Shown: positions 16,550 through 26,545, counted from the stretch's first letter. The stretch is DNA of 64,000 nt from Zunongwangia pacifica (GCF_023499215.1 NZ_JAKHSK010000005.1:149438-213437); one strand, 5' to 3'. Notes: generated by a model not told the origin, from the sequence alone. Translations and numbers: made by a program.

Positions 16550-17248
16550 ATGGATAGAAGAGAATCGCTTAAAAAAATGTTTGTTGGCGGAGTGGCTTCC
16601 AGTGTGATGCTGAGTAGCTGTATCCAGGAAAAAGAAAGACCAATCGAAAAAGGAGATATCATCGAAGAAGCTCCGGGCTATGGCCGTACGCCAGATGAAG
16701 CTTCCAGAGATGAAGCATTAAGAAGTGAACAGTTTTTTACTGAAGAAGAACTAGCAATGATAACAGTGCTTTCTGATATTATTATTCCTGAAGATGAAGA
16801 TTCGGTAAGTGCATCGGCAACCGGTGTACCTGCATTTATTGAATTTATGGTTAAAGACATTCCTACATTACAACTGCCATTACGAGGTGGTTTAATGTGG
16901 CTGAACCGGGAAAGTCATAAAAGATTTGATAAAGGGTTTACCGCCATTTCCGAAGCGCAGCAATTACAAATTATAGATACTATTGCTTATCCTGAAGAAC
17001 ACCTTAAAAATTCTCCCGGCCCCGTGTTTTTTGAAGCCATTAAAAAGTTGGTGATTACAGGATTCTTTACCAGTAAAGAAGGGATCGCTTATCTGGACTA
17101 CCAGGGAAACCGGCCAAATGTATGGGACGGTATCCCCGAAGAAGTGCTACAAAAACATGGAATGCAATACGATGAAAAAATACTAAAAGTGGCTATGAAT
17201 CCCGAAACCCGCCATGAGGTGATGAACTGGGATGACTATTCGCTATAA
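16550..17248 (+). CDS. Gluconate 2-dehydrogenase subunit 3-like protein
   Basis: 232 residues. The N-terminus MDRRESLKKMFVGGVASSVM followed by LSSC combines a twin-arginine-like start with a lipobox cysteine (C24), so it is probably exported by Tat and may carry the FAD subunit with it. The body (FTEEELAMITVLSDIIIP, then DSVSASATGVPAFIEFMV) is the gluconate 2-dehydrogenase subunit 3 pattern. It follows the GMC gene by 3 bases, so the two are translated together and form a membrane-attached dehydrogenase. A bidirectional terminator follows at 17318. The oxidised substrate is not evident from the sequence. Confidence 0.9.
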   Translation: MDRRESLKKMFVGGVASSVMLSSCIQEKERPIEKGDIIEEAPGYGRTPDEASRDEALRSEQFFTEEELAMITVLSDIIIPEDEDSVSASATGVPAFIEFMVKDIPTLQLPLRGGLMWLNRESHKRFDKGFTAISEAQQLQIIDTIAYPEEHLKNSPGPVFFEAIKKLVITGFFTSKEGIAYLDYQGNRPNVWDGIPEEVLQKHGMQYDEKILKVAMNPETRHEVMNWDDYSL

Positions 17249-17317
17249 GTTGTAGATACCAGGTTTTTAATGTAAGAAGACCAAAGAAAACTTATTATTT
17301 TCAATAGTCCTAAAAGA

Positions 17318-17354
17318 AAAGCCCCGTTATCATGACGATACGGGGCTTTTTAGC
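17318..17354. terminator. Bidirectional terminator; first copy of a 37-base direct repeat flanking the fructan locus
   Basis: GCCCCGT (17321-17327) pairs with ACGGGGC (17340-17346), with an inner ATC/GAT stem, a flanking A run on the left and TTTTT on the right. It serves the convergent dehydrogenase and fructokinase transcripts. The same 37 bases recur at 29445-29481 with one mismatch (G here, T there, at position 17 of the repeat). Confidence 0.88.
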
Positions 17355-17378
17355 TGAAAAGAAAGATTTCAGAATAGA

Positions 17379-18272
17379 TTAAGGATTAATAAATGATTGA
17401 AGCATTTCTCCTGTAATAACTGGATTAGCACCCTCTTGCCCGGCTACCAGCGCGCCCATTGCACAAGCCTGATCAAGTGACTGTTGCGGCTCTTCTCCCT
17501 GCAACAGCTTAGCAATCAATGTGGCAAGAAATGAATCTCCTGCCCCAACGGTATCTTTTACCTTTATCTGGTAACCAGAATTATAATAGAGTTTTTTATC
17601 GTGTAGAAACACGGCTCCGTGTCTACCTTTAGTCACGCATATTGATGTTGCATTAGATTTTTCTGCTATAAAATGAAGATTTTGTTCCAGGGAATTATAC
17701 TTAGAGCCTAGCAAAGCTGCAATTTCAAAAAGCTCATCATCATTGAACTTTATAAACTCTGCATACCTTATCAATGACATCAATAATTCCTTTGAATAAT
17801 GTGGAGGTCTCAGGTTAAAATCCAGCACACGAAAATGAGCTTTCTCTATAAGCTCGAACAAAGTATTTCTACTTATCTCATCCCGGCAAACTAAACTTCC
17901 AAATATAAAAACATCTGCATTTAAAACAGATTCCGACATGCCATCTTTAAGCTCGATCTTATCCCAAGCTGAAGGATATTCAATTTTATAAGTAGCAGAT
18001 CCATTGGCAGAAAGGCTAACATTTACAATCCCGGTACTATGTTTCTCGTCTTTTAAAATATTCCCGGTTTCTATATATCTTGAGTTAAGATAACTGAGTA
18101 ATTCATCTCCTTTTTCATCCACACCAACCTTACTAATCATCTCTGTCTCTATCCCCATACTGCTTAGTCTGCTTGCTACATTTAATGGTGCGCCACCTAT
18201 TCTTTCTTTATTAGGAAAAACATCATAAAGGATTTCTCCAAAACACACTGCTTTTATTTTTTTTGTTATCAT
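17379..18272 (-). CDS. Fructokinase, PfkB/ribokinase family
   Basis: 297 residues. PfkB-family marks are GGAPLNVASRLSSMG at about residues 25-39 and the signature DTVGAGDSFLATLIAKLLQG near residue 240, with the catalytic aspartate. It should phosphorylate imported fructose with ATP in the cytoplasm. It is the last gene of the fructan locus in the direction of transcription, separated from susD by 184 bases holding two hairpins, so its expression may be reduced relative to susCD or come from its own start. Equivalent kinases accompany the Bacteroides fructan locus. Specificity for fructose comes from the context. Confidence 0.88.
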   Translation of the reverse strand: MITKKIKAVCFGEILYDVFPNKERIGGAPLNVASRLSSMGIETEMISKVGVDEKGDELLSYLNSRYIETGNILKDEKHSTGIVNVSLSANGSATYKIEYPSAWDKIELKDGMSESVLNADVFIFGSLVCRDEISRNTLFELIEKAHFRVLDFNLRPPHYSKELLMSLIRYAEFIKFNDDELFEIAALLGSKYNSLEQNLHFIAEKSNATSICVTKGRHGAVFLHDKKLYYNSGYQIKVKDTVGAGDSFLATLIAKLLQGEEPQQSLDQACAMGALVAGQEGANPVITGEMLQSFINP

Positions 18273-18319
18273 TTCTTAATTAAGAATTTAAAAAGGGAAT
18301 ACTATTTTCACGTAAATAC

Positions 18320-18340
18320 CTTCGGGGCAAGCCCCCGAAG
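18320..18340. terminator. GC-rich hairpin upstream of the fructokinase gene
   Basis: CTTCGGGG and CCCCGAAG form an 8-base stem around a 5-base loop. No long T run follows on the minus strand, so it may act as an attenuator or RNA-processing or stability stem rather than a full terminator. Confidence 0.5.
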
Positions 18341-18394
18341 CATTTAATTTGAACATGATTTTTTTATTTCGAGGGAGCATTTAATCTCGATTAT

Positions 18395-18431
18395 CGAAAA
18401 AAAACACGAGGACAAACCCCGTGTTTTTTCG
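18395..18431 (-). terminator. Hairpin between susD and the fructokinase gene
   Basis: On the plus strand CGAAAAAAAACACG pairs with CGTGTTTTTTCG around a short loop, giving a CACG/CGTG core with an A/T extension. It lies 26 bases after the susD stop and resembles an intrinsic terminator, perhaps a partial one that sets the susCD to kinase ratio. Confidence 0.65.
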
Positions 18432-18456
18432 AGCAATACAAAACAATCATCAACAA

Positions 18457-20208
18457 TTAATATCCAGCGTTCTGAACGTAAAGTCCGCCTGTAAAATCAA
18501 TTTCCCGTTGCGGGATTGGATAATATTCATCTCTCCCTGCTGTAAATACTGCATTGGCTAAAAAGTCTCTTTTAGTCTTTTCTTCATCCAGGTAAGCATT
18601 CAGCGTTTCTTCAGCTTCGCCCCATCTAACCAGATCAAAAAATCGTGGCCCTTCCATTCCAAATTCAAGTCTTCTCTCAAATTTTAATGCTTTCCAGGCA
18701 AATTCTTTATTCGGGAAAGAGGTATATAATCCTACGTTGTAGATATCTGAAGCTCCGGCAGCAATCGGTTTTTGTGTACTCGCAGCAGCTCGTTCTCTAA
18801 CTTCATTTATCAAAGGTAATGCTTCTGTATATCGATCTAACTGAATAAGGGCTTCCGCTTTAAATAAAAGTACATCTGCATATCTAATAAATATTACATT
18901 TCTTGAAGTTCCAACAAAAGGCCCCTCTTTTATATAGCAAGAACAGTCTGGAGCCTGCTGTTCCTTCATATTTCCAAAGAAACCATACACTCCCGGATCT
19001 CTGGCCCAGCTGAATTTATAAATCATATCGCCCTGTTCATTTACCGTATTTCGGTATTTAAAAGGCCGTCCTGGTATTCCTACCGTATGATCTAACCTAG
19101 GATCTACGGTTAAGCCTGAAGATACGGCTACAGTCCCGTCTGCCTGCACATTGTTTAGTATATCTGATTGATTGAATGAATCTAATAAAGGCAGACCATT
19201 TGCATCTGTTCTAAATGAATTTACCATATTCTGACTGGCTAGATGGAAGCCGCAACATCCGTAAAGTCCGGTACCATGAGGAGAATTTAAACCTGTAACG
19301 AAGCTTACCCTTCCAACTCTGGTACCATCATTAATAGAGAATTGTGCTGCCCATATAGATTCTGGGCCATTTTCATAATCCATAAGAAAATTATTCGCGT
19401 AATCGGGCTCAAGACTACCAATAACCTCATCTGTATAGCTTATAACTTCCTGAAGCAAAGAACTATTTATGCTAACTACCTGATTGTTTTCGTCTTGCTC
19501 ATAGGCCTGGTATAACTTAGTTTTAGCCAGATAGGCAGCAGCGGCACTCCTGTCTGCGCGCCCAACTTCATCCTGTTCCTCAGGCAAATTATTATAGGCA
19601 AAAAGAAAATCGTCAGCGATCATATTCCATAATTCCTGATTTGGTAGATCATTTCCGGTATCGGCGATTTCCTCCTTGGTAAGATCTTCAGTGATATAAG
19701 GAATCTTTTTGAATATTCTTTTCAGCATAAAATGGCAATGAGCACGCAAAAACCTCAACTCTCCCTGCCGGGTCGTTTTTACATCATACCCGGCTTCAGG
19801 AATATCATTTATTACGCTTAACGCAAAATTTATTCTGGAGATCGCTTTATAATAATTGGTCCATGTTCTTGGTGCCATTAATTCTCCCTGATCTGGAACT
19901 GTTAGATAATATTGTTCATATCTATCAACCTCGGCAACATCACTTCGGCCACCTCCACCTTTATAGGAATCATCAGAGCGAACGCTCCCGTACACCCACA
20001 TGTGGGTTAAAGGACCTATCATATCATCATTGGCAATTCCTGCGTAAGCAGCAATCACAAGAGATTCGGCATTTTCGGCTGTTGCTACATTTTCGTTGGA
20101 AAGCACTCCTTCTGGTTCATATTCTAAAAAATCTTCTGAGCAGGATATTAAAAAACTGGAAAGCAACAATCCTGTTATGATATATTTTATATTTTTCATG
20201 ATTATCAT
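18457..20208 (-). CDS. SusD/RagB-family fructan-binding outer membrane lipoprotein
   Basis: 583 residues, or 580 from the more likely ATG at 20199. A lipoprotein signal ends FLISC (Cys23). SusD features follow: the TPR-like helical N-terminal half (LRFLRAHCHFMLKRIF), the late VIFIRYADVLLFKAEALIQL pattern and the C-terminal FAWKALKFERRLEFGMEGPR and ERRLEFG-type motif, ending FTGGLYVQNAGY. SusD proteins cap the SusC channel and bind the glycan on the cell surface. It lies 3 bases behind susC, as usual, so the two are translationally coupled. Fructan as ligand is inferred from the GH32 and fructokinase neighbours. Confidence 0.95.
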   Translation of the reverse strand: MIIMKNIKYIITGLLLSSFLISCSEDFLEYEPEGVLSNENVATAENAESLVIAAYAGIANDDMIGPLTHMWVYGSVRSDDSYKGGGGRSDVAEVDRYEQYYLTVPDQGELMAPRTWTNYYKAISRINFALSVINDIPEAGYDVKTTRQGELRFLRAHCHFMLKRIFKKIPYITEDLTKEEIADTGNDLPNQELWNMIADDFLFAYNNLPEEQDEVGRADRSAAAAYLAKTKLYQAYEQDENNQVVSINSSLLQEVISYTDEVIGSLEPDYANNFLMDYENGPESIWAAQFSINDGTRVGRVSFVTGLNSPHGTGLYGCCGFHLASQNMVNSFRTDANGLPLLDSFNQSDILNNVQADGTVAVSSGLTVDPRLDHTVGIPGRPFKYRNTVNEQGDMIYKFSWARDPGVYGFFGNMKEQQAPDCSCYIKEGPFVGTSRNVIFIRYADVLLFKAEALIQLDRYTEALPLINEVRERAAASTQKPIAAGASDIYNVGLYTSFPNKEFAWKALKFERRLEFGMEGPRFFDLVRWGEAEETLNAYLDEEKTKRDFLANAVFTAGRDEYYPIPQREIDFTGGLYVQNAGY

Positions 20209-20211
20209 TTT

Positions 20212-23200
20212 TTAAAAATTCATGTTTAGACCAACAGAAAATACCGTTGGTACTGGGATTCTATTCACATCAGTTCTTTCAGGATCGGAACCTATATAAC
20301 CATTTGGTGTAAACCATAACAAGTTCTCTCCCTGAAGATAGATCCTAAAGCTCTCTAAAACACCAATTTTTTCAATTAGAGTGTCAGAAAGGGAATATCC
20401 CAGCTGCGCATTTCTAATCTTGAAATATGAATTGTTACGGAACAAATAATCTGAAGTTCTTAAATCATTAAAGGCAAGCGATAAAGATGGAATATCGGTA
20501 TTGGTATTATTTGGCGTCCATGCGTTAAGTACACCCATTCCGGCATTTTCCCTACCCTGAACAAAATTGTTCCAGGATATGTAAGGGTCTTGACCAATTC
20601 TTCCGGTCACTCCAGATCCAAATACCGAGAAATCCCAGTTCTTATAACCAAGATTTATTCTTATACCATATTCCAAATCTGGTAAGGTTGTTCCTATAAA
20701 ATCACGGTCATCTGTATCTATAACATTATCTCCATTAAGGTCTTTAAATTTGATACCTCCCGGGCGAGCCCCCACTTGTTCTGGCGAGCTATCTATATCT
20801 TCCTGACTTTGGAAGAGACCATCAGATTTATAGCCAAATATCGAAAATTGAGAATGTCCCAATATTGAATTTTGTGCCGTTCCCGGGAATCCTGCCCGTA
20901 CTTCTTCTGGCAGAAAAGTGATCTCGTCCCTAAAAGAAGAGAAATTAGTTGAAACTGAAAAAGTAAGTTCATTTTCGAAGGTAGTACTATACGCAAGGGC
21001 AAACTCCCATCCCCTGGTTTTGGTTGTTGCACCGTTTAAAACCCGTTGCTGACCTTCCCCAAGTACTGAGGGAATCGGTGGCGTGGTTAAAATATCTACC
21101 GTTTCCCTGGTAAAATAGTCAAAAGAACCACTTAATTTATTATCAAAAAGTCCAAAGTCTACCCCAAAGTTCCACTCTTTGGTCGTTTCCCATTTAAGAT
21201 TTGGATTCTCTGCCTGAACAGAAACAAAACCAGAGGGTAAATTTCCTGTATTATTACCATTAATATCATAAGCAGTACCTATATTATAGTATTGTTCGAA
21301 GAAACCACTGGCATATTGCGAAAGTGTTGAGCCATATCTTGCTTCGTATAGTCCGAATCTGGCAAGATCGCCAATAGACTGATTCCCCACTTCTCCATAA
21401 CCTGCTCTTAATTTTAGATTGGTAAGCGTCTCTATTTCATTCAAAAAATCTTCATTACTTATCCTCCAACCTGCTGTTACGGCAGGAAATACTCCATATC
21501 GATTATTCTTTCCGAACCTGGAAGAACCATCTCTACGTACCGTGACAGAAGCCAAATATTTATTACTAAAAGAATAATTTATTTTACCGAACTGAGAAAA
21601 TAATCGGTTACCAGAAGAGTTTCCGTTAGCAGTTCTTGCGCCTGTCCCGGCATCCAATACAAAATAAGATTCTTCTTCTACCGCAAAACCTTCAGATCTT
21701 GCAAGAACACGGTCAAAATCATTTTTAACGGACTCTACTCCCAGAAGTACCCCAAAGTTATGATCTCCTAGTTCCAGTTTATAGTTTAGTGTATTTGTAA
21801 AAACAACACTGGTGTATTTATTAGTATCAAAAGTTAGGCTGTTATTAGTTCTGGTAATAAAGCCGTTATTTACTCGTGGCTCTATATCTTTTCTTTTAAA
21901 ATCATTAAAGTCTACACCCAAACTAGATCTAAAACTTAGATTTTCTAAAAGATCAGCTTCTACATAAATGTTTCCAAAGAAATTATTTTTCTCCGTATTA
22001 TCCCACCTGTTCAAATATTGTATTAATACGGGGTTGTTTCTATCTGAATATCCTGCTCCAATAGGCCCTGCAAAATCACCATTAATATCATATACGGGTA
22101 TTGTTGGAGCAAGAGATACCGCTAACCCGGGAGTAGGCGCACTTCCCACATCTGGAGATGCCAGTGTTTCATCTGAAGTTGAGAATTGTGTATTTACTCC
22201 AAAACGTACCTTATCATCAAAAAGATTTGCACTTGCATTGATCCTGGCCGTTAAACGGTCGTAATTAGTATATTTAAGAATCCCAGTATTTTTAAGGTGC
22301 CCAAGATTTACCAGAAATGACGATTTTTCGGAGCTAGCAGAAACAGTTAGCTCATTATTATAAACATATCCTGTTTCGTACGTTGCTTCCTGCCAGTCTG
22401 TATCTCCTGCCGGAACTGTTTCATCTCCACCAACAAAAGGTCTTACGGTAACACTATTTAGTACAGGATTTTGGAAATCATTATTCCAGTCGAAATTATA
22501 GATCTCACCATAGCCTGATGCAGGATCGGCGCCATCATTTACAGAAGCCCTCCATAGAACTTCCCCTCGTTGAACTGAGTTAAGCATATCGTAACGCTGT
22601 TGTTTTTCAGATTGTACAGAAAAATTTGAATTGAAGCTTACACTTACTCTTTCTGCGCGCCCGGCACTATTCTTGGTGGTCACCACAATTACACCATTCC
22701 CGGCCCTTGCTCCGTAAAGGGAAGAGGCAGAAGCATCCTTAAGTACCTGGATAGATTCTATAGCATCTGGATTTATGGAAGAAAAAATTTCCTGCCGCTG
22801 TGTAGGGACTCCATCTATTACATAAAGCGGATCATTGTTCCCTAAAGTGGTTATACCTCTAATAAGCACCCTGCTACTTGCTCCCGTAGGATCTCCAGAT
22901 TTTTCCACAAAAAGGCCAGGAACCCTTCCCTGCAGCGCCTGCATAGTATTTCCTGAACTTCTACTTTGTCCTTCTATAGGACCTGTTTGAACAACCGTTA
23001 TAGCACCGGTTACATCTACCTTTCTTTCCCTGGAGTATCCTGTTAATACAACTTCATCCAGTAAGGCAGAATCTGCCTTTAAGGCTACATCTATTTTTGT
23101 ATTACCATTTACGGGTATTTCAGTTTCTCTGTATCCAACAAATGTGAAGACCAAAATACCGTCTTTAGGAACATTTTTTAAAATGTAATTCCCATCAAAA

Positions 23201-23373
23201 TCGGTAGATGTTCCATTACTTGTTCCTTTTACAAATACTGATGCTCCGGGAAGAAGCATTCCTTCCTCTGCCGTGGTTACCGTTCCTGATACTTCGATCT
23301 CCTGTGCCGAAAGAAAATTCAGCGAGAGCAGGAACATAAAAAATAAAATCGAATTTAATTTCATAATGTTCAT
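20212..23373 (-). CDS. SusC/RagA-family TonB-dependent fructan receptor
   Basis: 1053 residues, full length for the family. Signal peptide (ending LNFLSAQ), carboxypeptidase-like regulatory domain at about 27-105 (ending VALKAD), plug domain with SGNTMQALQGRVPGLFVEKS, LYVIDGVP and ASSLYGARAGNGVIVVTTK, then a 22-strand barrel ending GLNMNF with a terminal phenylalanine. It imports oligosaccharides through the outer membrane using TonB energy. The start may be the fourth codon, ATG at 23364. One base separates the upstream GH32 stop from the first ATG, and susD follows. Substrate: fructan fragments, by locus context. Confidence 0.96.
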   Translation of the reverse strand: MNIMKLNSILFFMFLLSLNFLSAQEIEVSGTVTTAEEGMLLPGASVFVKGTSNGTSTDFDGNYILKNVPKDGILVFTFVGYRETEIPVNGNTKIDVALKADSALLDEVVLTGYSRERKVDVTGAITVVQTGPIEGQSRSSGNTMQALQGRVPGLFVEKSGDPTGASSRVLIRGITTLGNNDPLYVIDGVPTQRQEIFSSINPDAIESIQVLKDASASSLYGARAGNGVIVVTTKNSAGRAERVSVSFNSNFSVQSEKQQRYDMLNSVQRGEVLWRASVNDGADPASGYGEIYNFDWNNDFQNPVLNSVTVRPFVGGDETVPAGDTDWQEATYETGYVYNNELTVSASSEKSSFLVNLGHLKNTGILKYTNYDRLTARINASANLFDDKVRFGVNTQFSTSDETLASPDVGSAPTPGLAVSLAPTIPVYDINGDFAGPIGAGYSDRNNPVLIQYLNRWDNTEKNNFFGNIYVEADLLENLSFRSSLGVDFNDFKRKDIEPRVNNGFITRTNNSLTFDTNKYTSVVFTNTLNYKLELGDHNFGVLLGVESVKNDFDRVLARSEGFAVEEESYFVLDAGTGARTANGNSSGNRLFSQFGKINYSFSNKYLASVTVRRDGSSRFGKNNRYGVFPAVTAGWRISNEDFLNEIETLTNLKLRAGYGEVGNQSIGDLARFGLYEARYGSTLSQYASGFFEQYYNIGTAYDINGNNTGNLPSGFVSVQAENPNLKWETTKEWNFGVDFGLFDNKLSGSFDYFTRETVDILTTPPIPSVLGEGQQRVLNGATTKTRGWEFALAYSTTFENELTFSVSTNFSSFRDEITFLPEEVRAGFPGTAQNSILGHSQFSIFGYKSDGLFQSQEDIDSSPEQVGARPGGIKFKDLNGDNVIDTDDRDFIGTTLPDLEYGIRINLGYKNWDFSVFGSGVTGRIGQDPYISWNNFVQGRENAGMGVLNAWTPNNTNTDIPSLSLAFNDLRTSDYLFRNNSYFKIRNAQLGYSLSDTLIEKIGVLESFRIYLQGENLLWFTPNGYIGSDPERTDVNRIPVPTVFSVGLNMNF

Positions 23374-23374
23374 T

Positions 23375-24988
23375 TTAGTTAAATGTTAGTTGGTAGGCTT
23401 CTATTTCATTTAGGGTAAACGGGACATCCATTGATTGTACTGAAAGCGTTTCCCAGGGACGATTTGGGAAGAAAATTTCTGTCATCACTGTTTTTCCTTC
23501 ATCAAAGAATAATTCAATAGAAGTTCTATCAATTATGATCGTTCCATCAAGGTTATTAGCCGTTGAAATTCGTGGTGCTGTTGATATTTCTGAAGCGAAT
23601 TCTTTAGAGAAATCTGTCTGACCTACTTTAGATCTATTGATAAAAAACTCGTTGTTGGAGTGATCATATCCAAAAAGAAGCTCATCTCCTACTAAATTTG
23701 AAAGTTTGAATTGGTATGTCGTTTTCTGTAAATCAGAAATTTCAAATCTTATTTCTGCACTGCTAAGCGCAATTTTTTCAGCATCAATGATCTTGGTTAA
23801 TCCATCGATCTGAACATTTTGATCTTTATATTTTTTACTACGATAGCTTTGCAACTCTTTTACCGGCACTGAGCTAATAAGGTATTTACCATCCATTTTT
23901 TCAAGTTTTAGCTCTCTAGCAACAGTCATGGCACTACGCCAGGTTTCTGTAGGTACTTTTTGCGCATATTCCCAGTTGGACATCCATCCCAAAAACAACG
24001 TCCTTCCGTTTTCCTCAGGAATATTAGCCCAGGTGACACCCGCATAATTATCTTTTCCGAAATCTATCCAGTACGGGTGATTCGAGTCCAGATTACTCAT
24101 TTGTTCGACCGGAGTAAATTTTTTCCCGTCAAAATCACCAATAAAATATTGCGTTCCAGATCCTCCATTATATCCGCCGGGATTAAGACTTTGAATTAGT
24201 ACCCACTTTACCTCATCGGTACCTTCTACATACATTGGGAAGAAATCTGGGCATTCCCAAACTCCGCCATGTGCCCCAATACCTTCTCCAAATTCAGATT
24301 GACGAGTCCAGTTTTTAAGGTCTTTAGAAGTATAGAATAGTGTTTTGTCTTGCGCAGCCAAAACCATAATCCACTGTTGGTGAATGCCATCCCAGGTCAC
24401 TTTTGGATCCCTAAAATCTTTGATCCCAGGATTTTCAATTACCGGATTCGCCTCATATTTAGTCCAGGTTTGACCTTCATCCAGACTGTATGCAATGGCC
24501 TGGGACTGGTAATCTATAGCTCCTTTTTCTTCTCCTTTTGGATCATGGTAAGTAAACATGGCCACAATTGGGGTTTTACCATCTTTACCAAAACCCGACG
24601 TATTGTTTTTATCTACTACGGCACTACCAGAGAAAATATATCCTTTCTCATCTGGGTAGATCGCGATAGGCTGTTCTTTCCAAGAAATCATATCGCTGCT
24701 AATGGCATGGCCCCAATGCATAGGTCCCCAAACATTATCATCTGGATAATATTGAAAAAACAAGTGAAAATACCCGTTAAAGTAAAACATACCGTTAGGG
24801 TCGTTCATCCAGTTATTTTTGGGGGTAAAGTGAAAATTAGGCCTGAAATCCTCATCTTTCTGAATCTCGACAGTAGTTATTTTTGTTTGATCTTTTATAG
24901 GTGCTGCATGCTCTTTGGTTTCTTTACATGACGTAAAAAAACTAACAGGAATGACCATATAGACTAGTAAGTAGACTATTTTTTTCAT
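23375..24988 (-). CDS. GH32 beta-fructosidase (levanase/inulinase), lipoprotein
   Basis: 537 residues. The lipoprotein signal ends SFFTSC (Cys21). The GH32 catalytic triad is complete: WMNDPNG with nucleophile D63, FRDPK with D194 as transition-state stabiliser, and WECPDF with acid/base E245. The five-bladed propeller spans about residues 45-360, and a C-terminal beta-sandwich (about 390-535) ends near FDEGKTVMTEIFFPN. It releases fructose or fructo-oligosaccharides from levan, inulin or sucrose. The lipid anchor places it on the membrane surface or in the periplasm. Only one GH32 is visible, so endo- versus exo-action and linkage preference cannot be decided here. Confidence 0.96.
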   Translation of the reverse strand: MKKIVYLLVYMVIPVSFFTSCKETKEHAAPIKDQTKITTVEIQKDEDFRPNFHFTPKNNWMNDPNGMFYFNGYFHLFFQYYPDDNVWGPMHWGHAISSDMISWKEQPIAIYPDEKGYIFSGSAVVDKNNTSGFGKDGKTPIVAMFTYHDPKGEEKGAIDYQSQAIAYSLDEGQTWTKYEANPVIENPGIKDFRDPKVTWDGIHQQWIMVLAAQDKTLFYTSKDLKNWTRQSEFGEGIGAHGGVWECPDFFPMYVEGTDEVKWVLIQSLNPGGYNGGSGTQYFIGDFDGKKFTPVEQMSNLDSNHPYWIDFGKDNYAGVTWANIPEENGRTLFLGWMSNWEYAQKVPTETWRSAMTVARELKLEKMDGKYLISSVPVKELQSYRSKKYKDQNVQIDGLTKIIDAEKIALSSAEIRFEISDLQKTTYQFKLSNLVGDELLFGYDHSNNEFFINRSKVGQTDFSKEFASEISTAPRISTANNLDGTIIIDRTSIELFFDEGKTVMTEIFFPNRPWETLSVQSMDVPFTLNEIEAYQLTFN

Positions 24989-25014
24989 ATTTGATTCGTT
25001 GTTAATTGGTTTAT

Positions 25015-26334
25015 TTATTTGTTTATAGAAAGTTGTTCACTTAGCTCTTCCAGAGATTTCCCTTTGGTTTCTGGCATCATAAAAATCACAAAGACCAATT
25101 GCAGTACCATCATAAAAGCGAAGAAGGCAAATACATATCCAGCACCTATAGTGCTGAAAAGAAATGGAATACTTGATGGAATAATTGCTGCGAGTACCCA
25201 ATGCGTTGAAGAACCAAATGCCTGGCCTGATGCGCGTAAACGGTTTGGAAATATTTCAGAAATAAACACCCATATTACCGCTCCCTGACCTATGGCGTGG
25301 GATGCTATAAAAAGGAATAGGAAAACCGGAACCCACATTCCTCCCCAATTCAGGAAAAAAGCGGCAGCTACAAGAGAAAGTGAGATTATATAACCAATAG
25401 AGCCATACAGTAAAAGTTGTTTTCTGCCAAGTCGATCTATTAAAAAAACTCCCAGAAGCGTAAACAGCAGATTCACCACTCCAATTCCTATACTACTTAA
25501 TAGTGCCGTGCTTTCCCCTAAACCGGCAGATTCAAATATTCTTGGAGCATAATATAAAAAGGCATTTATCCCCGACAGCTGATTAAAAAAAGCGATCAAA
25601 AATGCAAGAATCAAAGGAAAACGATACTTTTTCAGAAAGATATTTTCTCCCGTTTTTTCTTTGGCATCTAACTCCTGTATCTCACGCAACTCCTTTCGAG
25701 AATCAAGATGCGGGTTGATCGTTGATAGCACTTTTTCTGCTTCCTCAATTCTTCCTTTGGAAATTAGCCACCTTGGGCTTCTAGGAATAAATAGGACAAA
25801 TAGAATATATAAGAGTGCGGGCAATGCTTCTATACCTATCATCCACCGCCAGGGTTGTGCTCCGGTATTGCGTAATAAATAGTTGGATAAGAATGCTATC
25901 AAAATCCCCAAAACAATATTGAACTGATAAAGAGACACCAGCTTTCCCCTTTTATGGGCTGGTGAAATCTCAGATACATAAGCAGGCGCAGCAATGGTTG
26001 AAGCTCCTACGCCAAGGCCTCCCAGAAAACGAAAAACTGCAAAAGAAATAGGATCATTAACAAGGCCTGATCCCAAAGCAGATACAAAATATAGTATTCC
26101 TATTATGAAAAGAGTATTCTTTCTTCCCCATTTATTGGTAGGAATACCACCAAAGATAGCACCTACTACAGTCCCCCATAAGGCCATTGCCATCACCACC
26201 GATCCATGAAAAGCATCTGAAGTATTCCATAATGCCTGAAGCTGCTTATCGGCTCCTGAAATGACTACCGTATCAAAACCAAATAAAAAACCAGCAAGTG
26301 CAGCACTTATTGACCAGGTTAGAATTTTATTCAT
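25015..26334 (-). CDS. MFS sugar transporter (fructose importer type)
   Basis: 439 residues with 12 membrane helices of the sugar-porter MFS family. Family signatures are FGFDTVVISGA in helix 1, GGIPTNKWGRKNTLF after helix 2, the second-half DRLGRKQLLLYG, and PETKGKSLEEL at the end. It should bring monosaccharide, most likely fructose, across the inner membrane by proton symport, in the role of the Bacteroides fructose importer. It is first in the PUL transcript, 26 bases upstream of the GH32 gene. The intergenic region upstream contains a 17-base perfect inverted repeat that separates it from the regulator gene. Confidence 0.92.
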   Translation of the reverse strand: MNKILTWSISAALAGFLFGFDTVVISGADKQLQALWNTSDAFHGSVVMAMALWGTVVGAIFGGIPTNKWGRKNTLFIIGILYFVSALGSGLVNDPISFAVFRFLGGLGVGASTIAAPAYVSEISPAHKRGKLVSLYQFNIVLGILIAFLSNYLLRNTGAQPWRWMIGIEALPALLYILFVLFIPRSPRWLISKGRIEEAEKVLSTINPHLDSRKELREIQELDAKEKTGENIFLKKYRFPLILAFLIAFFNQLSGINAFLYYAPRIFESAGLGESTALLSSIGIGVVNLLFTLLGVFLIDRLGRKQLLLYGSIGYIISLSLVAAAFFLNWGGMWVPVFLFLFIASHAIGQGAVIWVFISEIFPNRLRASGQAFGSSTHWVLAAIIPSSIPFLFSTIGAGYVFAFFAFMMVLQLVFVIFMMPETKGKSLEELSEQLSINK

Positions 26335-26500
26335 AACTTAATTTTTATGTCTAAAAACTAAAGTATGCTTAAAACCCACCCTTATATTTTAATAATTTCG
26401 CAAATGATTTTAATAATGTTAAGGATAAGTAAAATTTAATATAAAAAACTAACAATCAGATATTTAAACTGCTTTTAAAAATAAACCGAAAACGATATAG

Positions 26501-26545
26501 TTTTAATTATGATACATAAATTCCAATAATGTATCATAATTAAAA
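26501..26545. repeat. 17-base perfect inverted repeat between the regulator and importer genes
   Basis: TTTTAATTATGATACAT at 26501-26517 and its exact reverse complement at 26529-26545 flank an 11-base AT-rich loop. It lies 30 bases after the regulator stop and 167 bases before the importer ATG. It is either the regulator's terminator (no strong T run on the minus strand) or a control element of the PUL promoter. Confidence 0.75.
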
